Shown here piece by piece: positions 15,745 to 22,618 of a DNA stretch of 64,000 nt. The position numbers and the translations under genes were made by a program. The DNA lies in IMG/VR virus record IMGVR_UViG_3300017917_000616, positions 1 to 64,000 of that record, one strand, 5' to 3'. Every line of letters starts with the position of its first letter. The first letter of the stretch is position 1. The DNA is from a virus. Under the pieces are notes generated by a model, which was not told where the DNA came from, made no database searches, and saw only the letters and a program-made list of their open reading frames with translations.

Positions 15745-15809
15745 TATTTTCCTTTACATGTAGGGCAATGTTCTCTTTTTAGATACTCAAATAAATCTCG
15801 AAAGTTCAT
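15744..15809 (-). CDS. Tiny ORF with CxxC, 21 aa
   Basis: Begins MNFRDLFEYLKRE and ends with HCPTCKGK, a zinc-knuckle-like CxxC. It has a strong GGGAGA ribosome site, begins 1 nt after the aldolase TAA and ends in a TAATG overlap with TerC. That makes it at least a translational coupling element and possibly a micro-protein. Too short for homology judgement. Confidence 0.5.
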   Translation of the reverse strand: MNFRDLFEYLKREHCPTCKGK

Positions 15810-15810
15810 A

Positions 15811-16431
15811 TTAATATCTCCCTGATGCCAATACAATTTGGCAAATATGTTCTAGTCGTTCGATATGTTCAAACGCTCTCCATGGACTTGTATCAATTGC
15901 TACAACTCCATGCCCCTTAATGCCTACAATATCATAACTAATATTACCATAGTCATCTAGTTCTAAGTTCTTATGACATTGGTCAGCTAGTTCTTGACTA
16001 ATTGGAGGCACATCTCCTACATTAGGTGCTACCTTTGTATAACGACTGAGTTCAGGAAAATCTTTCGCAAGATTACCTAACTCAATACCACGGTGCATGG
16101 CAGCAACACAATACGTCGGATGTAGGTGAACTACAACCCTAACATCGTGACTATGTTGGCCCATTGCTCTCTGAAGACCAAAGTGTAATGGTATCTCGCC
16201 ACTAGGTTTTAAGTTAGCACTAATATCAGTATAGAACTCCTCTTGCCAGAGCAATCCATGAATACTAATTTTCTTGAATTGATCTGGCTGTAGAGTTTGT
16301 TTGCGAACACCGCTAGGGGTGATATAGAAGTGATCCCTATCGTGATGACGAATACTAACATTGCCATCACGACTGGTAATCCAGTTTCTTCTATATGCTT
16401 CTACTAATGTATCGCAAATAGTTTCTAGCAT
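15811..16431 (-). CDS. Class II aldolase/adducin family protein
   Basis: 206 residues, the normal size of fuculose-phosphate aldolase relatives. Visible signatures: RDGNVSIR near 20-27, ITPSGVRK, the catalytic Glu in KPSGEIPLH, the zinc ligands in VVHLHPTY, and a third His in GIKGHGVVAID. These enzymes cleave or epimerise phosphorylated sugars. The phage substrate is unknown, but sugar metabolism would fit the large glycan cluster. The ATG overlaps the peroxiredoxin stop, so the two are coupled. Confidence 0.88.
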   Translation of the reverse strand: MLETICDTLVEAYRRNWITSRDGNVSIRHHDRDHFYITPSGVRKQTLQPDQFKKISIHGLLWQEEFYTDISANLKPSGEIPLHFGLQRAMGQHSHDVRVVVHLHPTYCVAAMHRGIELGNLAKDFPELSRYTKVAPNVGDVPPISQELADQCHKNLELDDYGNISYDIVGIKGHGVVAIDTSPWRAFEHIERLEHICQIVLASGRY

Positions 16432-16976
16432 TATAGAGTCTCACCACCGATAGGACGGCTGCATGGGCATAGTTCGCCAGTTTGTAGTGCATCTAGGATG
16501 CGTAGAGTTTCGTCTGGGTTACGACCAACGTCCAAGTTGTTTACTGTAACGTGCTGGATGACGTTATCAGGGTCAACGATGAATGTAGCACGAAGTGCCG
16601 CACCTGCAGGACCGTAGAAGATGCCAAGCTGATCTGCTAGACTGTTCTCGTCACGTGCCACATCCGCAAATGACCAAGAGTTTGTTTCTCTCAAATCTGC
16701 ATGTGCATTGCGCCATGCTAGTTTACAGAACTCGTTGTCAGTAGAACCTATCAATAGAACTGCGTCACGGTCAGCAAAATCGCCGTTGAGCTTGTCATAA
16801 GCAACAATCTCAGTAGGACATACGAAAGTGAAGTCCTTAGGATAGTAAACAATAACTTTCCACTTTCCTTCGAAACTTTTGTCAGTAATAGTTTCAAATG
16901 CGCCTTCTGGTGTAAGTGCGCCGGGCTTAACGCCAGTAACTGCAAAACTTGTGATTTTATCGCCGATTGTTTTCAT
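16431..16976 (-). CDS. ahpC: 2-Cys peroxiredoxin, AhpC type
   Basis: 181 residues with peroxidatic Cys53 in FTFVCPTE and a C-terminal CPCSRPIGGETL giving Cys170 and Cys172. A CxC at this place is a feature of AhpC proteins that are recharged by AhpD (mycobacterial type) rather than AhpF, and ahpD is in this operon. It reduces H2O2, organic peroxides or peroxynitrite. The base composition is clearly more GC-rich than neighbours, suggesting fairly recent acquisition. The start has AAGGAG 9 nt upstream. Confidence 0.93.
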   Translation of the reverse strand: MKTIGDKITSFAVTGVKPGALTPEGAFETITDKSFEGKWKVIVYYPKDFTFVCPTEIVAYDKLNGDFADRDAVLLIGSTDNEFCKLAWRNAHADLRETNSWSFADVARDENSLADQLGIFYGPAGAALRATFIVDPDNVIQHVTVNNLDVGRNPDETLRILDALQTGELCPCSRPIGGETL

Positions 16977-17004
16977 TTGTGTTTCTCCTTGTGTGATAAA
17001 TGAA

Positions 17005-17370
17005 TTATTTCTTTTGTGCCCTACAATTGGGGCATATCAACATTAGATTATCTTCGCTTGTATTATAACTATCATTGTCTTTGTAAATAACATCTAATGG
17101 TACTTGTGTATCCATCCAAACTTTAGTATCGCATACTTCACACGCATGACCTCGTTGACCAATCAGATAATTTTTTATCCAATCAGGTATCTTGCTCCAT
17201 GCTTGTGGACTTTTCGATTCCTTCCATTCTTGTACTTTTTCAAAAGCCTTGTGTCTACGCTGATACTCTTGCTGACAACTATTATTACAATATTTGTTTG
17301 TGTAGGAATGACCTTTGATAGTATTATTCTTTCCACAATTCAAACAAGTAAAACAACCTAAATATGACAT
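17005..17370 (-). CDS. HNH-like zinc-finger endonuclease, possibly degenerate
   Basis: 121 residues with an N-terminal zinc finger (CFTCLNCGK ... CNNSC) and a C-terminal HNH-like fold: CEVC, LDVIYKDNDSYNTSEDNLMLICPNC. In active HNH nucleases the segment reads like DVxHxDGN...NL...LCpNCH. Here the first His is Tyr and the last His is Arg, so DNA cleavage is doubtful and the protein may only bind DNA. It is the first gene of the ahpC-ahpD operon. Confidence 0.75.
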   Translation of the reverse strand: MSYLGCFTCLNCGKNNTIKGHSYTNKYCNNSCQQEYQRRHKAFEKVQEWKESKSPQAWSKIPDWIKNYLIGQRGHACEVCDTKVWMDTQVPLDVIYKDNDSYNTSEDNLMLICPNCRAQKK

Positions 17371-17499
17371 TTTCCTCTTTCAATATAGAGCACTATTGTA
17401 GAGCACTATATACTTTTACTTAGTGGTCTACTAAAAAGTAAATATGCTACTATTATAGTGAATTTGCCCATACTAAGTAAAGTGATTTGGGAGAAATTT

Positions 17500-17700
17500 A
17501 TGGAATCACACACAAGGACTATTGCCCGGGCGGCAAGTTGGAGAGTTACTGCGACGGCTGTTACAGCCGTTTTTACCGGGCTAGAAGGAGCAATAATTAT
17601 TAATATTGCTATGACGGTCGTTCATTACGTACACGAACGATTATGGTTAAAGATAAAATGGGGATTAAAAAAAGAGGCTCAAATGAGCCTCTTAAATTAG
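17500..17700 (+). CDS. DUF2061 small membrane protein, 66 aa
   Basis: The ATG at 17500 has GGGAGA 6 nt upstream; a longer start is not supported. The protein matches DUF2061: RAASWRVTATAVTAVFTG, a hydrophobic helix pair with IIINIAMTVVHY, then VHERLWLKIKWG. It is the only gene in the window ending in TAG, and its last codons are formed by the hairpin of the porin terminator. Function unknown. It is an isolated plus-strand gene between minus-strand operons. Confidence 0.8.
   Translation: MESHTRTIARAASWRVTATAVTAVFTGLEGAIIINIAMTVVHYVHERLWLKIKWGLKKEAQMSLLN
17667..17693 (-). terminator. Rho-independent terminator for the porin gene
   Basis: Minus strand: GAGGCTC-ATTT-GAGCCTC, a 7-bp GC-rich stem, followed by seven T. 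It lies 24 nt after the porin stop and overlaps the 3' codons of the convergent DUF2061 gene. Confidence 0.85.
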
Positions 17701-17716
17701 AAATGGCAATTTCTAA

Positions 17717-18616
17717 TTAAAAACGATGTAGTAGACCAAGGCCCACTTGTCGGATATCGCTAGATGTGTCAGGTGCGTTTACATTACGATAAACAACCTG
17801 TGCTACGGTACGCTTGCTAAAGTTATAATCAACACCTACGTTATAAGCCTTAACATCGCCGGTACCGCCAGTACGAACTCCGTAAGTTGCCTTCAATACG
17901 ACAGGGTTACTTAGTTGGTAGCTACCACCGATGGACTTACCGATTCGCTCTACGTTGTTTTCCATATCTTTGCTATAAGCAGTATTGACACGGAAGTTAC
18001 CAAAACGTGCTACTGCGCCGACCGTATCAGACTTGTTGGCATTATCTAATTCGAATTTAGCGTAAGACACTCTTACGTTTTGTAGAGTTCCAGTTAAATT
18101 ATAAGAAGTTGCTTCTTGGCCAGTAGCTACTGCTTGTTTGGCATAGCTAGCACTAATATTCTGTACCGGAGTAACAGTCACAAAGGCACCATCACTAAAA
18201 CGCTTGTTCTGTGTGTGATGAATATCATCAAAAATAGAACCATACATTACGCCAAATGCGTCAGTGCTAGCATGAGAGTTGAATAGTGGATGTGTATTAC
18301 GACCCATATCAACACTACCGAATTTATTGCTCAACCCAATAGTTGATTGACGATCACCTAGTTGAGTGTTGCGACTAGTAGGATCATCAGGTGCTAGACG
18401 GGTATCAATTACTACGTTAGCCTTCAATCCAGAACCCAAATCTTCTTGGGCAGTGAATTTAATATGGCTAGTAGGTTCGCTAGTAAAAGCAGTTGCCGTT
18501 GTCGAACCAGTTTTAGTGTTATCATAGTATTGACCGATTCTACCGGAAATAGCAACTTGGGCGCTAGCTGTAAATGCTGTAGCCAATAGTAGTGCTGTCA
18601 GTGTAATTTTTTTCAT
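17717..18616 (-). CDS. Outer-membrane porin, Burkholderiales type
   Basis: 299 residues. A clear signal peptide (MKKITLTALLLATAFTASA, cleavage before Q20) precedes a beta-barrel of alternating strands, with typical Gram-negative porin segments (GRIGQYYDN, GLKANVVIDTRL, RQSTIGLSNKFGSVDMGR) and a C-terminal aromatic LLHRF that serves as the BAM insertion signal. Shorter than typical ~350-aa host porins. A virus-encoded porin could change host uptake, replace a masked receptor or block superinfection (inference). It has a GATAAATA late-promoter-like box, an AAGGA site and a strong terminator: a self-contained unit. Confidence 0.9.
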   Translation of the reverse strand: MKKITLTALLLATAFTASAQVAISGRIGQYYDNTKTGSTTATAFTSEPTSHIKFTAQEDLGSGLKANVVIDTRLAPDDPTSRNTQLGDRQSTIGLSNKFGSVDMGRNTHPLFNSHASTDAFGVMYGSIFDDIHHTQNKRFSDGAFVTVTPVQNISASYAKQAVATGQEATSYNLTGTLQNVRVSYAKFELDNANKSDTVGAVARFGNFRVNTAYSKDMENNVERIGKSIGGSYQLSNPVVLKATYGVRTGGTGDVKAYNVGVDYNFSKRTVAQVVYRNVNAPDTSSDIRQVGLGLLHRF

Positions 18617-18641
18617 TTAGTTTCCTTTATAGTAAAAAAAA

Positions 18642-18649
18642 TATTTATC
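18642..18649 (-). promoter_or_regulatory. Candidate late promoter (GATAAATA) for the porin
   Basis: A late-type core 25 nt upstream of the porin ATG, leaving a short leader with AAGGA. Confidence 0.45.
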
Positions 18650-18672
18650 CTGATATTTTGATCGGGATATTT

Positions 18673-18978
18673 TTATTCAGAGTCAATGGGCTTTGACCCA
18701 TTGCTATGTTTGTCGTTGATTTTATCCAAATCTTGGTATATGCGTTTTTCTTGAGCAGTTAATTTATCTTTGTGTATATGTCTAGGATTACCACAAAGTC
18801 CGCATTTTGGATTGCCGCAATCCATAGCATGATGTTTTGCGTGACGATGAGGTTGTTTTATAGCTTCATCGTTGAATTGTAGACCGTGTTGTTTTGCGAT
18901 TCTAACTTGCCTTGCGATTGCTACATCTGTCTTATGGCGGCGGCGTGAATTAATAAATTTTGCGGTATCATTACTCAT
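18673..18978 (-). CDS. Conserved phage protein with CGNPxCxxCGNPR motif, 101 aa
   Basis: A basic, His-rich protein: an N-terminal FINSRRRHKTDVAIARQVRIAK helix, a KHHAMDCGNPKCGLCGNPR zinc-binding-like motif (~48-66), and a charged tail. I recognise the CGNPxCxxCGNPR pattern as widespread in phages with no assigned function. A TTGACA with AT-rich -10 sequence lies just upstream, overlapping the end of the PP-loop gene. Confidence 0.85.
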   Translation of the reverse strand: MSNDTAKFINSRRRHKTDVAIARQVRIAKQHGLQFNDEAIKQPHRHAKHHAMDCGNPKCGLCGNPRHIHKDKLTAQEKRIYQDLDKINDKHSNGSKPIDSE

Positions 18979-18984
18979 ATGTTT

Positions 18985-19013
18985 ATAGTATAAAAATATT
19001 CATTCTTTGTCAA
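18985..19013 (-). promoter_or_regulatory. Candidate sigma70 promoter for the 101-aa gene
   Basis: Minus-strand TTGACA, a 17-nt spacer, then TACTAT (or TATACT with a 15-nt spacer). The -35 lies just after the PP-loop stop codon. Confidence 0.5.
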
Positions 19014-19015
19014 TA

Positions 19016-20158
19016 TCACAATTTCCCAATAATGTGAGTGTTTATAAAAGGTTTAACGTCATCGGTATAATCTTTATTATTTTTGAAAAACATTGTGGGG
19101 TTGACTGATTCCATTGATTGTAGCCAATTACTTTTCCAAGCCTGAAAAAACATTTCTTCGTTATAATTGCTAAAAAAATAATGATATGAATGATTTATCA
19201 AAATACCCTGTTTGTTGGTTTGGTGCTTAGAGAAATCCCATTTAGGGTAAATTATTGACTTCACAACTTGGTCAAAACTTTTAGACCTAACCATCCATGA
19301 TGATGAGTCAATTTTTTGTAGTAACATTTTTGAATGTAGAACCTTAGGATTCTTTTTTAGAAAATCCCAAACTAAATGTGCTTGCTCAGTGACAATCTCT
19401 GGCATATCAGGAGTCCAATAAAAATACTCCATACAAGATTGTTTCATTAGCGTAGCGTTATCTGTAAATAAAAATCCATATGAATCTGAATTCATATAAG
19501 GAATTACTTTATCACTTCCGATAATTACGCATACCTTTTTATATTTTTCTGATAGCTTATCAACATACTTGTTTATGTATTTGTATCTTTTATGAACATG
19601 ATAAGATACTGGCACATTTAAGTACGTCCATAAATCACTTGAATCTTCTATAGTCAAATCATTACAAGAATCTGAACAATGTATTTTTATTTCTGGATTA
19701 GAAATCCTTAATTTTTCTAGTTCTGGTTTAGCTACTAAAAAGTGTTCGCTAACCATATTTGTGTTTTCTACTGACAGATTTACTCGATACCCTGACTTTT
19801 CTACTACAGTAGCGTGATGATCTGTCCAGACTTCATCTAGCAAAATATTATTATCTATGAATGCCTTTAAGATATTGTCGCTATCTGAACCACCAGAGAA
19901 AGACAAAATAAGATAATCGTAAGTATCTCTTAATTGTTCTGCTCTTAACCTATATAGGTCTAACAGATTAGCATTGATCCTAGGCTTTTTTGCTTGGTCA
20001 CCAAATATTTTTTCTTCAAACGTCCACTCTACTTGTTCTTTTGTCCTATTTGAATAAACACAAGCATTGTACTTATGATAAAAATTCTTATTCCCTACTT
20101 TATAGTAGCCGAACTTAGTATCACATTGACCAAAATCATCTGTTTGTATTGTTGACAT
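19016..20158 (-). CDS. PP-loop ATP pyrophosphatase-like protein, copy A
   Basis: 380 residues. The PP-loop SGGSDS lies at 88-93 after a hydrophobic strand (YDYLILSF), the ATP-pyrophosphatase signature shared by asparagine synthetase, tRNA thiolases and PAPS reductases. Enzymes of this fold adenylate a carboxylate or carbonyl. There is no N-terminal glutaminase domain. It shares with copy B at 31336-32469 an FYxKxxAxxYS...WxF N-terminus and an exact FYWTPDMPEIV segment. It overlaps the upstream Bug-type gene by 23 nt. The substrate is unknown. Confidence 0.8.
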   Translation of the reverse strand: MSTIQTDDFGQCDTKFGYYKVGNKNFYHKYNACVYSNRTKEQVEWTFEEKIFGDQAKKPRINANLLDLYRLRAEQLRDTYDYLILSFSGGSDSDNILKAFIDNNILLDEVWTDHHATVVEKSGYRVNLSVENTNMVSEHFLVAKPELEKLRISNPEIKIHCSDSCNDLTIEDSSDLWTYLNVPVSYHVHKRYKYINKYVDKLSEKYKKVCVIIGSDKVIPYMNSDSYGFLFTDNATLMKQSCMEYFYWTPDMPEIVTEQAHLVWDFLKKNPKVLHSKMLLQKIDSSSWMVRSKSFDQVVKSIIYPKWDFSKHQTNKQGILINHSYHYFFSNYNEEMFFQAWKSNWLQSMESVNPTMFFKNNKDYTDDVKPFINTHIIGKL

Positions 20159-21041
20159 TCTTTTTACTCATCAAGTCTTGTACATTTTTCATGTGACGGT
20201 CGATAGCTAAGGCAGAAATGTCTTTGGGGTAAACTAAATTATTTTGTTTATAAAATTCAATAATCTCTTTACTTGATAGCAAGTCACTAAAAAGTTTTTG
20301 ATATCTTTGTTGTATATCTAACGGAGTAGATTTTTTCATAAAAAACCCAGTAGCTATCAAATCAATATCAGTTTTGATTGACAATTCTTTGGGTATAGGA
20401 ATGTTGGCTGTATTATTGTGCGTGGCTGCTATACCATTTAGCAAAGATCCTTGAATCTGTGTTATAGCAGTAACTGACGTTAGGTTAGCAACATCTATTG
20501 AATCTGACATTAGAGCACCAAGTGTTGGCGTATCGCCAGGGAAGGGTACTATAGTTATATTTGGAATATGCTGTAGTGACCTTTCAACAATAAACTTTTG
20601 GCTGATACTAGAAACACCCATTGTAACATGTCTTTTTTTAGTTTCTGCTAAGAATTGATCCCATGTTGTAATCTTAGATTTTTTACTAGTTACAAAAATA
20701 GTATGTATATCTGAAACATACATCATAGGAGATAAGTTTTTGTATAATTCTAAATTGGATTCGTTTTCGCTAAGTTTCAGAGCCAATGTGGTTCCAGCTA
20801 ATAACAAATGGTTACCTGTGTTGTCGTTTAAAAATTCTCTAAGGGCTATTAAACCATCTGCTCCGGGTTTATTTACTACAACAATATTAACGTTTAGTTT
20901 CTCTATCGCCTCTTTTTGAATTCTTCTAGCTAGTGTATCTGATAATCCACCGGGTGGCTGCTGTATGTACAATTTAATTGGTTCATTGGCATGACACAGA
21001 ATAGTAAATGCGAATAATAATAAAGTCAGTAATTTTTTCAT
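20136..21041 (-). CDS. Bug/TctC-type periplasmic solute-binding protein, copy A
   Basis: 301 residues from the second ATG (21039-21041). The first ATG, 6 nt earlier, lies inside a perfect TATAAATA box, so MKK... is the more natural start. A signal peptide (MKKLLTLLLFAFTILCHA) is followed by the family signatures QQPPGGLSDTLARRI and NKPGADGLIALREF. Bug proteins are receptors for tripartite tricarboxylate transporters, greatly expanded in Burkholderiales. No transporter membrane genes are nearby, so it could bind host transporters or a small molecule. It is coupled to PP-loop copy A. Confidence 0.88.
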   Translation of the reverse strand: MKKLLTLLLFAFTILCHANEPIKLYIQQPPGGLSDTLARRIQKEAIEKLNVNIVVVNKPGADGLIALREFLNDNTGNHLLLAGTTLALKLSENESNLELYKNLSPMMYVSDIHTIFVTSKKSKITTWDQFLAETKKRHVTMGVSSISQKFIVERSLQHIPNITIVPFPGDTPTLGALMSDSIDVANLTSVTAITQIQGSLLNGIAATHNNTANIPIPKELSIKTDIDLIATGFFMKKSTPLDIQQRYQKLFSDLLSSKEIIEFYKQNNLVYPKDISALAIDRHMKNVQDLMSKKNVNNTNR

Positions 21042-21046
21042 GAACA

Positions 21047-21054
21047 TATTTATA
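21047..21054 (-). promoter_or_regulatory. Late promoter, perfect TATAAATA, 5 nt before ATG
   Basis: TATAAATA followed by TGTTC and then the ATG of the Bug protein. T4 geometry would start the transcript at the A of the ATG. It lies directly after the tmRNA terminator. Confidence 0.6.
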
Positions 21055-21058
21055 ATAG

Positions 21059-21081
21059 AAAAGGCACCGAAGTGCCTTTTT
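21059..21081 (-). terminator. tmRNA terminator
   Basis: AAAAGGCAC-TTCG-GTGCCTTTT: a 9-bp stem with the stable UUCG tetraloop and T-rich 3' arm, just after the tmRNA coding piece. Confidence 0.88.
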
Positions 21082-21396
21082 CTGAGGTTCTGTTGCGAGG
21101 CCTGTCTTGCCCCAGGCTGCTTTAATTAAGCTGCCAATGCGTAAACTTCATCGTTTGCGTCTATAGTTTTGCTTGATTTACGGTCATCGCCTACCGTGCT
21201 GTCCACTCTGTTACTCTTTGCCCTGTCGAAACCATGACTGGCCCATCATAAAAGGACTACCATGAATACCACTGCTACGATTGCGAATCCCATCGCAAAT
21301 CTTGTTAAGTCATCCATTCTAATCTCCTTTATGGTGGACCAGGCGGGAGTCGAACCCGCGTCCAGAACACTTTTCTCTTTGCTTCATACAGCAATA
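21082..21396 (-). ncRNA. ssrA: Circularly permuted (two-piece) tmRNA
   Basis: On the minus strand the acceptor piece comes first: T arm GCGGG-TTCGACT-CCCGC, then CTGGTCC-A-CCA ending at 21332. After an 87-nt intervening segment the coding piece begins at 21244 with GGGCCAG, which pairs fully (one G-U) with CTGGTCC, followed by the D-loop-like TCATGGTTTCGACAGGG. The tag frame (21126-21158) reads ANDEVYALAA-stop, resembling proteobacterial degradation tags. A GCCTG/CAGGC hairpin follows, then the terminator. This is the permuted order of alpha-/betaproteobacterial and cyanobacterial tmRNAs, where the intervening piece is excised. tmRNA rescues stalled ribosomes with SmpB. The exact 5' and 3' ends are estimated. 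Confidence 0.93.
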
Positions 21397-21402
21397 ATTT
21401 AT

Positions 21403-21431
21403 AGTGTAGTTTATTTATTGTTATTTGTCAA
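21403..21431 (-). promoter_or_regulatory. Sigma70 promoter for the tmRNA
   Basis: Minus-strand TTGACA, a 17-nt spacer, then TACACT, giving a start near 21396, just 5' of the acceptor piece. It lies in the gap right after the ParB-like stop codon. Confidence 0.75.
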
Positions 21432-21839
21432 TCAGCGTTTGCCCATACGGAACAAATAGATTGGGATATCACGTTCTTTTCGTTTTAATGCGTCACTAAC
21501 TCTATGATGCCCATCTATAATATAGTACTTTCCATTCCTGTCATAGACTACAGGATACTTATCATATTCTGGGTAAAACGCTTCGCCACCGCCTGAGTTG
21601 TCTAACCAGTCTTGTGTAGCAAGTAATTGACTAGGTACTATATTGATGACCATGGGCTTGTAACCTGCATTGAGCATATCATCTACCTCAGTATGTAGTT
21701 CTGCTACATCCTTGAATTTACTAGGGTCAGTAAACTCAGCATCCCAATGTGATAGGTAATCACCCAATTTGATATTAGTAGGTACTCTTTGTAGACCGAA
21801 ATTTTCCGTAATTAAATCAGTGATACGCATCTTTGTCAA
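21432..21839 (-). CDS. ParB/Srx-like domain protein, 135 aa
   Basis: The C-terminal half has the ParB-N signature: PVVYDRNGKYYIIDGHHRVSDALKRKE with DGHHR near 110-114, the phosphate-binding motif of the ParB/sulfiredoxin superfamily. No helix-turn-helix partition domain follows, so this is a stand-alone ParB-like NTPase/nuclease domain rather than a partition protein. It overlaps the 63-aa gene upstream by ATGA. Role unknown. Confidence 0.85.
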   Translation of the reverse strand: MTKMRITDLITENFGLQRVPTNIKLGDYLSHWDAEFTDPSKFKDVAELHTEVDDMLNAGYKPMVINIVPSQLLATQDWLDNSGGGEAFYPEYDKYPVVYDRNGKYYIIDGHHRVSDALKRKERDIPIYLFRMGKR

Positions 21840-22027
21840 AAATTAAATTGAAAAATCTTTGTCAAATACTCATTGCGTAATTCATCTTCTGTTTTACTTT
21901 CATAATCAGAGGATTCTAAATCATGCTGAGTATCGTATATCGTCAATGCCAAAATTAATTTGTCTTTTGGCATTGAAACTGCTTTGGCAACGGACTGTCC
22001 ATTATAATATTCAATTAATGTTTTCAT
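21836..22027 (-). CDS. Hypothetical protein, 63 aa
   Basis: A small acidic protein (MKTLIEYYNGQSVAKAVSMP ... ESSDYESKTEDELRNEYLTK), unrecognised. The TAAATA box of the preceding gap lies exactly 5 nt before its ATG, with AGGGT between. It overlaps the ParB-like gene by ATGA. Confidence 0.75.
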   Translation of the reverse strand: MKTLIEYYNGQSVAKAVSMPKDKLILALTIYDTQHDLESSDYESKTEDELRNEYLTKIFQFNF

Positions 22028-22031
22028 ACCC

Positions 22032-22616
22032 TTATTTATTAGCTAATGGATTATCTATAGCTTTTTGAATCTTTTGGTCAACTTCTTTCTTTAATTGTTC
22101 CACTTCACGTGAGATTTCTCTGCGGGCGTCGGCCATTTCTTTACGGATAGCGTTGACTTCTGATCTTGCCTTGTCTAAGTCCTCACGAATGTCCTTTCGG
22201 GCTTGACGCATCTCAGCTTCAGTTTCACGCTGGGCTTGCTTGACGCTACGTTCAACCTGTTCCGTGACTGATTCATTGCGACGGATATCATTCTTTAAGT
22301 CTGTTTTGATATCACGGGTATAGTCACTAGATTTTTGACTGTTTTCTTCAATGACTGCTAATCGCTTGTCAAATCCACTTAAATCAGGGGCAGTATACTC
22401 AGCAATCTTTTTCTTCATGCCCATGTAATCTTTGTATGTTTCAAAAGCTCCGTATAATGCACCCAATGTAGAACTTACGATAGTGAATGCTATCATAATT
22501 TTAGCAGGTGTGAACTCATAACCACCAATACTAATTACAGTATTGGCACTCATATATTTTTCTTTAGCTTCTTGTAATTGATCGACCTTTTCGTTAAGGT
22601 TCTTATTATCTGACAT
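22032..22616 (-). CDS. Membrane-anchored coiled-coil protein, 194 aa
   Basis: A short N-terminal helix, one transmembrane segment (~34-55, TPAKIMIAFTIVSSTLGALYG), then ~120 residues of Glu/Lys/Arg-rich heptads (RETEAEMRQARKDIREDLDKA) forming a long coiled coil. There is no signal peptide. Could be a scaffolding or inner-membrane-tethered factor, for example in lysis or exclusion; this is inference only. The start has TAGGAG 8 nt upstream and it follows the exported 589-aa gene. Confidence 0.85.
   Translation of the reverse strand: MSDNKNLNEKVDQLQEAKEKYMSANTVISIGGYEFTPAKIMIAFTIVSSTLGALYGAFETYKDYMGMKKKIAEYTAPDLSGFDKRLAVIEENSQKSSDYTRDIKTDLKNDIRRNESVTEQVERSVKQAQRETEAEMRQARKDIREDLDKARSEVNAIRKEMADARREISREVEQLKKEVDQKIQKAIDNPLANK
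22033..22040 (-). promoter_or_regulatory. Candidate late promoter (AATAAATA), 5 nt before ATG
   Basis: The core overlaps the TAA stop of the coiled-coil gene and is followed by AGGGT then ATG. Confidence 0.4.
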
Positions 22617-22618
22617 TT

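Noticed and set aside
15745-15810. Mn-sensing yybP-ykoY riboswitch upstream of TerC
   Set aside because: The space is filled by an overlapping ORF and the aldolase stop; no conserved riboswitch core seen.
17371-17457. Direct repeat TAGAGCACTA (two copies) as a mobile element end or operator
   Set aside because: Only two short copies in the divergent gap; could be an operator but there is too little to call it.
21262-21459. 65-aa plus-strand ORF containing DQAGVEPASRT
   Set aside because: It lies across the tmRNA acceptor and intervening region; the peptide is the usual artefact of translating the complement of a T arm.
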